In this document: positions 48,192 through 58,337 of the stretch, piece after piece
Position numbering within the stretch: position 1 is the stretch's first letter
Layout: the number at the start of each line of letters is the position of its first letter
Assembly: GCA_947172415.1 (NCBI GenBank)
Contig: OX359193.1
Coordinates: 2,040,501-2,104,500 of the forward strand
Source: Chondrosia reniformis
Lineage: Eukaryota; Porifera; Demospongiae; Chondrillida; Chondrillidae
Length of the DNA: 64,000 bases
Reading direction: 5' to 3'
Made by a program: the position numbers and the translations under genes
The notes under the pieces: generated by a model
Seen by the model: only the letters and a program-made list of their open reading frames with translations
Told to the model about the DNA's origin: nothing
Database searches by the model: none

Positions 48192-50196
48192 ATGGCTGCT
48201 AAACGTAAGCAATGGAGTGATGTGAGCATGGCTGCTGCTGTCGAACAAGTCCAGAAACAAGAATTGTCACTAAGAGAAGCATCGAGATTGTACAACATTC
48301 CCTTGGAGACACTTAGAAGAAGAGTGAATGGGACAGTGGCAATAGATTGTCGACCTGGACCAAGAATGGTCTTGACAGAAGATGAAGAGACAAAACTAGC
48401 CAATTACCTACTTCAAATGAGCGAAATGGGGTATGGACTGACCCGTGAAGGAGTATTGGGAATGGCTTATTCAATCGTTGAGAGAAGCAAACGACCACAT
48501 CCTTTCCAGAATGAAAGTGCAGGTAGGGCTTGGTTTGAAGGGTTTATGAGGCGAAAGGTCTACCTGACAATAAGGTCCCCTCAGTCATTGTCATATTGTC
48601 GAGCTATCTCTGCTAACAAAGTAACCATTAATGAATTCTTCGGTAAACTAGGGTCTCTTTATGGAGAGCTTAACCCGATATCAAAACCAATGCAAATCTT
48701 CAATTGTGACGAGACTGGAGTAACAGTTATTTTCAAGCCAAACAAAGTCATTGCAGTTAGGGAAAAACATGTGTATGCCCTATCAGCTACTGAAAGGGGG
48801 AAAACACATACCATTTTGTCATGTGTGTCAGCAACTGGATTTATGGTGCCCCCAATGATAATCTACCCACACAAAACGTGTGTGCCAGATAAGCTGAAGG
48901 AAGGAGCATTCCCCAACACCCTGTTTAAAAACGGTGAGAGTGGCTGGATAAATTCTAAATTGTTTGTCGAATGGTGTACATTTTTTCTAAAAAGCATTCC
49001 ACCAGTTCGTCCTGTTTTGCTAGTACAAGATGGCCATAGCTCTCATGTTTGTATTGAATTGATTGAGATGGCACGTGCCAATCATGTGTGCCTATTATGT
49101 TTGCCAACTCATACCTTACACATTCTCCAACCTTTAGATGTTGGGGTTTTCAAATCATTCAAATCCAATTTCAACAAAGCTTGTGGTAACTACATGAAAC
49201 AGAATCCGGGAAGGGTCATCACCACTGATATACGTATTGGCCTCAATGGTGGGACAAAAATATCCAACTGCATTCACTCCAGTGAATATCTTGAGTGGGT
49301 TTAAGAAGACAGGAATTTATCCCTTTAATCTGAGCTCAGTTGATGACCAGCAACTGGCACCATCTAATGCACTCTCAAAAAAAGCTACTCTTACCACTAC
49401 AGCTACTTCGAATTTTCCAGAGCAGCCACTTCCAGAGGATGTAACAAGTGACAAACAGCCTGTGCTTTTTTCGCCAGAGAAGGAGAAACGATTTACACAA
49501 CGGTTTGAGGAAGGCTACAACATTCTAGATGAAGAATACATTGCATGGGTTAGAATTAATCGCCCAGAACACTGCGTAAGTGTTGGTAGTAGCTCAAATG
49601 TGTCAGCTACTTCAGGTACAAATCATATGCTTGCGACCAAGACATCTAGCTGCCCAAGTTCTCTAGATCAGCAGTCTAAAAATGACATATTAAGTGACAT
49701 TCTCGTCCTGCCTAAGCCTAAAGACAAGTCAGGACGGAAAGAAAGGCTGGTATTGACCAAAAAACGGTTTGTCTTACTGATGATGAAGTTTTGATGGTCT
49801 AAAGGCTGAAGACCAATAGAAGAAAGAAAATAAGCTGAAAAGGATTGAAAGAGAACAAAATTCGTGAGAAGAAAAGGCTGAGAAAGAGATTAAAAAAAGA
49901 AAAAGAAGAGAAAACGAAGCAGAAGGATTTGGCAAAGCAAGCAAAAATGGCAAGTGAAGGTCCAGAAGAACTAGACAGAATGCTCAGTGGACTCACTCTT
50001 GATGGAAATGAATCGGATAATGCAGTATGCCCGAAATGTGGTCTACTATACTCAGCCAACGAGGAAAAACCTATGGGTCTATTGTGACAAGTGTTCTTCG
50101 TTGTATGATTTTAAATGTACCGAGTTAAGAAGGAGAGACACCTCCCTCCCACTTATATTTGTGATTCCTACAAAAAGTTGCAACTTTAGTGTGTGA
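48192..50196 (+). pseudogene. Pogo/Tigger-type transposase with C-terminal zinc finger
   Basis: The main frame (48192-49304) starts with a pipsqueak-type helix-turn-helix (SLREASRLY, PLETLRRRV) and continues into a DDE-1 catalytic domain with Asp residues in FNCDETGV, LVQDGHSSH and LQPLDVGVF. A frameshift near 49240 moves the reading to 49237-49794 (GFKKTGIYPFN), and another near 49770 moves it to 49845-50087, a Lys/Glu-rich coiled coil. The end encodes CPKCGLLY and, after a further shift, WVYCDKCSSLYDFKC, a PHD-like zinc finger known from some pogo-type transposases. At least three shifts make it a pseudogene. Terminal repeats were not resolved. Confidence 0.83.
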
Positions 50197-50230
50197 CCCT
50201 TAATTGGAACACCTGTCCTAAAATACCAAC

Positions 50231-50470
50231 CCAGGCAATGGAATTAAAGTATACTAACACGAGCCACTCCCTTTCCAATCCATCTCTGGGACAGTACCCT
50301 CCACTGCTGCCTCTTCAACACTCATCCTCTGACTTGGACTATCCTGCCTAGGCAATGGAATTAAAGTATACTAACACGAGCCACTCCCTTTCCAAATCCA
50401 TCTCTGGGGCAGTACCCTCTGCTGTCGCCTCTTCCAAACTGCTCCTCTGAGTTGGACTATCCAGAGGAGT
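50231..50470. repeat. Two tandem copies of a 119-bp unit
   Basis: AGGCAATGGAATTAAAGTAT recurs at 50232 and about 50351. Both copies continue through CACGAGCCACTCCCTTTCCA to TTGGACTATCC with few differences. No coding meaning is apparent. Confidence 0.8.
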
Positions 50471-50553
50471 ATACTGACTGCCAATTTGATGTTTCCAATT
50501 TAATATAGGTCATTAATTGCTAATAATTGTTTACAATCTTACTAAAACAATTG

Positions 50554-53500
50554 CTAATTGCCGAGCGGCGAGCATAAGCGAGGCTAATGATCGGGTTCTA
50601 TTCGAGATTTTCCTATATATATACAGTACATGTTACAATATACTAAGGTAATCTAATTAATTAATATAAATATAGATATATATGTAAGCAGGTTCGAGGC
50701 CCACCTCAGGCGCTTTTTATTTTTTTCTCAATATACCGCACCTTGCGCAAGCTTTCGCTTCAATGCGTAAATGTTCTATTTGAGATTTGACAATTGCATA
50801 AGCCAATTCGATCTAGCAGCTAAAAGACAATTGCATAAGCCAAGTTGATCGATTTTCCATTGTCCATTGTCCGGTGTTTGTTCATCTAATATCTTGCTCA
50901 TCACTTCGTACGAATGGACAACTGGTCTAAGGAATTTTCCAAAGTGGATTCGCCACAGCAACAACCGACGCCATTAGTACCAAAACAAGAGAGATTCAAT
51001 CCGGTATACAGGGCCAGCGGCGGTGCCACCACTTCCACATCTTTCAAAGGTAACGTCTCTATACAATTTATAAGAACGAATATGTTCTACGTTCTAATTA
51101 ATCGCTCTGTTCTCTTGAAGAAACAGTAAGGAAAAAGTATCCGACGACCAGCTACTCATTTTTGTGTAAAACGATTCAATCTTCTAAATTGAGGTAAACA
51201 AATTGAATCAATTAGCAAAACTCATTAGTACATTGTAAGTGTTTATAATATAGAAATGACCAGCAAAACAAACAATCTGTTAAATACAAGTGCTGTTCTA
51301 AGAGAGGTTGACCAGGAATCTGATTGGGAAAACTCTGATCTCAGTGACTTGGGAAGTGATGACGAACTTGCTGGACGGCAATTCCTGGGTGATGCACTGG
51401 ACAATGCCCAAGCACTAGAGGATGAATCTGCTATCGATGAAAGTCTTGGTTCACCACAGTCACCACAGCCACAGTCAGCAACTGTTATTCAGCCCCAATT
51501 AACATCTACCCCTAACCGTGGAACATCCACCAGTTTGCTTGCTACACAGTCAGTTGCAACACTTCCACATGTAGGTCAGTCACCTACATCTTACTCTACA
51601 CCATCAAGTAGCCATCAGTTCAGCAAACAACCAGGTCCTATATATGAGTAGGCTAGACCATACTGCAACTGTATTGGACTATTTCAATGTAATATTCGGA
51701 AAGAACACAATAGAAAGAACAGTAGAACAAACAAATATGTATGTGGTACAAAAAAACCTGGAGAGAGCTACAAATGGTCAGACAAAACGGAAATAGAAAT
51801 ATGTTATTTTCTTGGCATTGTTATTGCTTTGGGAGTGCATCCACTACCATCCCTCTCAGACTACTGGTCAAAAGACCCCCTTTTTAGCGTACCTGGGATC
51901 ACTATACTGACATGACTTTCTCTCGATTTAAAGCCCTACGCAGCTCTCTACATTTAAATGATAACACAGCAGCTGTACCCAGAGGCCAACCAGGATGTGA
52001 TCGCCTAAACATGCTTCGACCTCTTATTGAAACAGTTAGATAGAATTGTCTACAAGCTTACTACCCTCATCAACAATGTAGCATTGACGAGGCAATGGTG
52101 GCATTCAAAGGACGCTCCTCTTTCAAGCAGTATACGTCCCTATGAAGCTCACCAAGAGGGGGTTCAAGGTGTGGACCCTATGCGACTCACACAATGGGTA
52201 TATCTGCAATTTTGATGTGTACACTGGTGCTGATGGTGCATCCAGAGAAGAACCTCTTGTTTCCAAGGTAGTCAAAGGTCTAGCCACCCCATTCTTCAAC
52301 AGTTGTCATCATCTATATTTTAACAATTACTTCTCCAGCATAGAATTGTTATCCTCTCTCCTATCCAACAGCACCTTCTGTACTGCAACCACACAAACCA
52401 AACGCAGGAAATGGCCAAATTCCTTGAAGGACACCAGACTAAGGAGTACTCTTCAGAGGGGACAACACAAAGCAGATGTAGTAATGACACCAAATGGTAG
52501 CATTAATTGCTTTTTGTGGAAGGACAAGAAATGTGTAGCCTTCCTCAATACTATTTCAGTGGCGGATCCAAGAGTTCAGAAAGAGTGGTGCAAACCAAGG
52601 GGGTCCATCGGGAAAAATTAAAAATTTGTGGAGTTTTTAATGCCCATTTCATGTCACAGCTGCATCAATGCCAATAAAATAAAACTGCGATTATAATAAT
52701 GAAAATTTCTATTTTAGTAACATACATAACAAAAATAAAATAAGGACTCTTCACCATCTTCTAGAGTTGTTGTAGAATCTGGTGGAACCTTCTTGGGAGG
52801 AGACACATTGTCCTTTGACCCAAAACCGAGCAAAAACAAAGTCGCTTGAGGTGTGGTTGTTGAACGTTCATTCAGACATATCAACTCTCACATATTTTCC
52901 GTGAGCCTCACTAAATGGACAGCATTCTCACGTTCTCACGGGCATGTGCAATAAACGCACAGAAATTCCAGAGCTTTAAATGGTACACTAACACTCCGTA
53001 CTCAACTTCAACACTCTCTATTTAGCTTCGCGCAGCCATTCCTTATTAATTATTCCGCCCGATTTTTACTAATAGTGTATACTACAAAATGTCACCATAA
53101 TCGATTATAGAAAAACGATTTGGACAATAAGGTACTGTAAGCGAAAAAATGTTTGTATTCGATTTCACTTTAAAAATGATTTTAAAAAACATTTATCAGT
53201 TCTAAATATCTATTCGATTTGAGTGATTTGGGAATGAGTAATAAAATGTATGAAGTGTATCTAGATGTTGGGAGTGAAGCGAGCTAAAAATAGTCTTCTC
53301 AGTGATTTTGGTTTCTAAAGGTTGGCATCTCTGGTTCATTATATAGCTCATCTCACCTTCAGATACCAACTAATTGTCTTTTAATATGTAACAGTACGCA
53401 TATAATAATAAAGGTATATGTGGCAAAAAATGGCTGTCGAGGCCTCTATAATTTTGAAGCTGAGCTTTTCTTCAAAGCCTTCAGAGTAACTTATTGATCA

Positions 53501-53776
53501 CTGGTAAGAACTGGGAAATTGACAGTTATATGATGTTATGACTGTTATTAATGATGCAGTTGAATATCATGAAATTGCTAAACCTTTTGTATTTAAAAAT
53601 ATTGGGTTTGGCTGTTAGGATGTTGCCTGGGCACCACAGGCACCACCCCTAGATCCGACACTGTATTTCAGATCGAGATCTTTTAACCACAGTGAAATAT
53701 TACAACAAGGATGGTTCACGAACTGACATATCTTGCCATCAGGCAGTAAAGCTTTACAATCAGTATATGAGCGGGT
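50554..53776 (+). mobile_element. Decayed piggyBac element, truncated and interrupted
   Basis: A first exon at 50914-51049 (MDNWSKEFSKVD) splices in phase to 51254, where the acidic N-terminus SDWENSDLSDLGSDDE begins. After a stop near 51651 the transposase continues in other frames: DYFNVIFGKNTIERT, then SIDEAMVAFKGRSSFKQY with a DDE Asp, then YFNNYFSSIELL and CVAFLNTIS. A 1.1-kb insertion interrupts it at 52560. Coding resumes at 53672 with KYYNKDGSRTDISC and QAVKLYNQYM, the typical piggyBac YN..M motif, and breaks off near 53776 where the next gene begins. Several shifts and stops make it inactive. Confidence 0.8.
52560..53663. mobile_element. Non-autonomous hAT-like insertion in piggyBac
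   Basis: An 8-bp direct repeat TATTTCAG flanks it (52552-52559 and 53664-53671). The ends resemble CAGTGGCGGATCCA and its complement (right end rc CAGTGTCGGATCTA), a common hAT terminal form. A 5-bp reading of the duplication (TATTT) is also possible. Removing the insertion plus one repeat restores the piggyBac frame. No transposase was seen; a short open stretch on the minus strand near 52740-52850 is of unknown meaning. Confidence 0.7.
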
Positions 53777-54748
53777 GGGGCTTGGGAGGGATCAGTATAG
53801 TGTGAAGGATGAATTATGGGTTGATATATTGGTGGAAGTGGAGCTATTGGGTGATGGTAGGTCGATGAATGTGGTGTAGTAAGGAGTGGTGGTGAGATGG
53901 TGGAGGAAGACAGTCTGAAGGTGAATGAACGTCTTGGGGTTGCCGAAAGTGACTCTGTTGGGATGTGAGGAGAGACTAACGTGGAGGAAAGGGCAGGGTG
54001 TGTATTGGGTGAATATGTTGGGGTGATGGGTGAAACTGAGATAGAGGAAGCAGAGAGTAGTGAGGATGAGTGTGAGGAACAGCAGCGAACAGGGGACAGA
54101 TTGGTCAGAGCCACTGTAGTAGAAGGCTGACTGGTGTTGCTGATTGTCCCTAATGGGGCTCTCACTGGACTACCTACTCCCAGCCATTTCTGTGAAAACA
54201 AAACAATAATAATCATTTATAAATTTGATGAATTGATAGATGCATGTAGGTTTGATTGACTCACTTGCTTAGATTTTCGAGTCGCAGTATCTGCTTTTTT
54301 AGTGATCTACAGTGGGAATTAAGCATACACAAAAGAATAATAACCATACGAGTGGCCTATTATTGATTGGTTACTCTAGATGCACGTAGGGTGTATGACT
54401 CACTTGCTTAGATTTGCGCGTCACTTTTGCCTTTTTAATGACCTACGATATGGATATTAAGTGCAGCATAATCAAATTCGTAAGTGGCTTACAACTTATT
54501 TTAATTTCAAGAAAATTTACATTCTCTTTTGCAGGGCTCTTCCTGCTTTTCCTCTTGCCAGGCTTCCAAGAAAGCAAGTCTAAAACTTTAGCGCTGTAAA
54601 TTTTGTTGCCAAATTTCACTTTGACGATTGCCCCCACTGAGATATCTTCCACACCAGGCTCTAATACGTGTTTTATATTCACTTTATTGATGTTTTCTTG
54701 GTCGTGTGACTCGAGCCACTCCACGGAGATTAAATTTTTCGCTGCCAT
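53777..54748 (-). CDS. Truncated gene with BEN-family-like N-terminus
   Basis: Exons on the minus strand are 54748-54521, 54442-54404, 54306-54265 and from 54189 down to the piggyBac junction. The first encodes ISVEWLESHD and VGAIVKVKFGNKIYSAKVLD, a Tudor-like fold comparable with the N-terminal part of the BEN ORF at 38940. Exons 2 and 3 are tandem duplicates (KVTRKSKQ and TATRKSKQ), basic and nuclear-localisation-like. Exon 4 encodes a Ser/Thr/Pro-rich linker. The open frame runs on into antisense piggyBac sequence, so the original 3' part, where a BEN domain might have been, is missing here. The gene could be a remnant or could splice over the insertion. Confidence 0.55.
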
Positions 54749-54911
54749 AATGTTTCAGAATAACATCTAACGACTAAATGCCTATTTTAACACGTAGTAG
54801 CGAACGATTTAAAGCGTTTATACACTCTGTGAGGTGATAACGTGCTGTGAGCGCTCGCGAGGCCTCTCGAGGCCTACTCTTGTCTGTTTGGGTAAACATT
54901 GATTTGAGACT

Positions 54912-56100
54912 GGGAGATCCATCCTGGTTACAGGCATCACTTCCAGTCTAGGGCTTAGGAACGCCTCGCATCTTGCACCCTCTGCTTTTTTGGCCTCTGC
55001 TGATGGAGCATCGCCCTGGTCCAGAAACTACTTCCACCACACCTACCATCCTTACCCTACAGCGATAGAGAGTCTGCTCTATCCTCTTGGAAACATGGCT
55101 TACCGGAAGACACACCCCTGCCCCCTTGCAGTTTACGTGGCCGTCAGAAGTCATGGGACCAACCCAGAGTTGAACAGCTTTACCTATCCCTCCTGTCCAA
55201 CTGTGACAATGACATATCTAGGGCCCGTCTTCTTGCAGCTGCCACAAAGCATTCTGGAGCTTGGCTCAATGCCCCTCCAGTCTCCTCTCTTGGTCTGCGA
55301 ATATCCAACGAAACTATTCGCATAGCTGTGGGCCTACGGGTGGAAGCTGCCATCTGTCATCCTCACAACTGCAAGTTTTGTGGCAGGGAGGTCGACCAGC
55401 TTGGCCATCATGGTTTATCATGCAGATACAGTCAGGGCCGCCTTGCTCGACACAATGCGTTGAACAGCGTCATCCATCCAGCGCCTTGACTACAGCAAAG
55501 ATTCCTTCCCGCCTGGAGCCATCTAGCCTCCACCGCTCAGATGGCAAACGCCCCGACGGTGTCACCATGACCCCATGGTCAGAAGGCAAGTTCCTTGTCT
55601 GGGACGCCACTTGTGTCGACACCTTTTGTGAGTTCCACAAGCACAAGTGTGCCTCAGAGTGTGGAGCAGCTGCAGCACATGCTGAAGGAGAAAAGGCCGG
55701 CAAGTACTCCAGCCTTGACCATGCCTACTCCTTCCAGCCCATTGCGATTGAGACCTCAGGCTCAGTTGGCCCCAGCACCATGTCTTTCCTGAGGGTTCTT
55801 GGCCATCGTTTGAAGACGACCACAGGAGAGCCTCAGTCTCTTGCATTTCTATTGCAAAGGCTCTCTGTAGCCATCCAGACTGGGAATGTCATCTCAGTGT
55901 TGGGTTCCCTTGGGCCCACATCTTGACTTGGACTTTATTATATTTTATAAGTAAATGTATTATAAGATCACTTTTCATGTATAATTATTTAATCTTTGTG
56001 TTTCCTGTATTATATCATCTAGTATTTTATTGTATATGGACACTCAGGCTTTTCTTTTCTTAATCCTGTTACCTCATTCATGCCCTAATTACCACCAATC
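54912..56100 (+). mobile_element. 5'-truncated copy of the RLE retrotransposon
   Basis: The sequence starts within the region equivalent to PIGFGGIGVRKTSQLAPSAF of the copy at 42330 (here LGLRNASHLAPSAFLASA). It covers the zinc finger (CKFCG...HHGLSC) and the nuclease region (SDGKRPDGVTM, WDATCVDTF) down to SVLGSLGPTS at 55926. Frameshifts break it. Truncation at the 5' end is typical of target-primed reverse transcription. A long AAT-type simple repeat follows. Confidence 0.8.
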
Positions 56101-56114
56101 ATCATCCTTTTTCC

Positions 56115-56131
56115 ATAATAATAATAATAAC

Positions 56132-56202
<71 letters not shown>

Positions 56203-56232
56203 TTGTTTATAATGACAATGTTGACTATTTAG

Positions 56233-56268
<36 letters not shown>

Positions 56269-56290
56269 TTTCCTATGTATAATTTCAATT
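56115..56290. repeat. (AAT)n / (ATT)n microsatellite
   Basis: AAT repeats at 56115-56205 are followed by ATT repeats at 56240-56268, which could fold on each other. The location directly behind the retrotransposon 3' end suggests a retrotransposon tail. Another AAT run lies at 56405-56437. Confidence 0.85.
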
Positions 56291-58337
56291 ATGCAGAAAA
56301 ACTCTAAGACTTGTTTATTATATTTGTGATTTCTTTTATTTTATTTACTAAAACTTATAATAATATTGTTAGTCAAAATATACATTATGAATAAATAAAT
56401 AAAAAAATAATAATAATAATAATAATGATAATAATACCATAATGAAAAAAGATTAAATGCTTAACATGTACTCGTCTAAAGGTAAATACAGGAGAAGGAT
56501 ATGCTGCAACACCCTTGGTTGTATATATGAGTCATCAACAACTAATGCTTTACTGTGTAACATCATTTCTTGTTTCAGTACTTTTGTGCCATCCCTACAT
56601 CTTCATGCATGAGCTAGGAATTAGATTTGTATAGATATTTAATATATTAAACCATTTTGGTTTCGCAATCTTCGAATCTGGTTATAACGTCATTAAAATG
56701 GTGAATTTATTAAAGCCTTGACTCTTGGGCCACGAAATCCATCATGCTCAATAATAGAATTTTCACTCTCACTTGTACAAAAGAATACAGCACGGATATT
56801 TAAAGTATTTTTGCTTAAGAAGTAGTCTGAAAGCTTATTTCCTTTTTTAGTAATAGCGGGCCAAGTAGATTAAGATGAAGAGGAAGAAGAACATAAAAAT
56901 GGGAAATTTCAAAATTCATTAATTTGCCAGGGGAACATGGTCGTTTGCCTTAAAAGGCCAGTTTATAGCATGGCTGGTCTATTTTTAACTAGGTATACAT
57001 AGCCTTTTTTGGCGGTTTTCAGCCTATGTCGGATTTTCGCTCCTATGCAAATGTACAGGGAAAACGAATCAACCGGTACCATTCCTACATAGAGAGTATT
57101 ACTGTACTCTCTGATGCAGATGCTTCAACTCCACCATAAAATGCACACTGGTCACACAGCAAAATGTGAACAATATATACATGGATGTTCAGTTCCTATT
57201 CTATAAATAGCTACCTATGGATTCCTATATATACCGGTAGATGTTCTTAGGACTTACCGCCTCAATGTTATGTGTAAACTTGTTTCTTGTCTGCGTGCTA
57301 CTTTGTCTTCGTAGACTGAAACATTCCCTGGCTATTCCATTGTCACGTGATCCAACACTTTACCGACTGCATTGAACATTCTCGAAAGTCAGTAATAGTA
57401 TCTTTATCACTAAATAGGAGGATACAAAAGGAAGAAATATCCAGGCAAACCGTGTAGAAGGATCTTTAACCCTTACAATGAATGTACCACGCAGGTATAA
57501 CGTGCAAATTGTACCCAAAAACAAAATAGCCGCCACAAAATGATGCCACAATTAACCTGTATTATAACAAGTATCACCATAGGACAGAGCACAGACTTGA
57601 AGCAAGAACAATAGCCACCATATAAGGAAAGTAACAAGCCCACCCATGCATGCACATACAGGTCCAATAGTTAATTGTCCTGACCACACATTTAGTTTGT
57701 TAAAAGTCAGAGGTACATGTAACACAAACACTATTGTATGACCATCTGTCCTCTTTTGATATTGAAACAGTTACAAAAACATGAAAGAAGTAGTTTTGGA
57801 TTCCACTCACACATTATATACATACACACAACCATACATATATACATAACATATATAGAATGTGTATTTGCATTCCATTACAATGCACTTGTATATAGTA
57901 GCACACCATAGACACACTTTAAAGGACTAGCTGAAGTGTATGCATGGGGTACAAATACACTTACGCCTGACTTCATGCTTCATGTTGCGACGGACTAGTT
58001 TCGTGGATTTCCACTTGACCTAAATTTCAACATTAAATTAAAACGTATAACAATCTATTTCCTGTGCACTGTTTACAGTACCTATTATAGTACATAGAAA
58101 CAGTGAAAGCACGTACACGAGATAAACGACTGGAGAAAGTTATTTAAGCTTTCCTGGAACAAGGACTGTTGGAATGAAGTCGGTATCCATCCTCTCGACT
58201 CTTCTTTGCCTTCTGCTCTCTCTCTCTATTGCAAGCGTAAACAAGTCGCGCAGAAATTCCTAACTACAGTAAACAAAAATGATTATGATCACGTGCATGA
58301 CGGCTTTGCAGTACTGATACGATCGTATTTTTACAGT
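56291..58337. other. Intergenic, no gene seen
   Basis: No exon was recognised. Short GTAGGGATGG-type ends (GCCATCCCTACATC near 56588 and ACCATTCCTACATAGAGAGT near 57079) suggest more family G relics. The start ATG near 58174 opens only a short frame. Confidence 0.4.

Noticed and set aside
58174-58263. Short frame with a signal-peptide-like start (MKSVSILSTLLCLLLS)
   Set aside because: It stops after about 29 codons and does not lead into the PLC frame.
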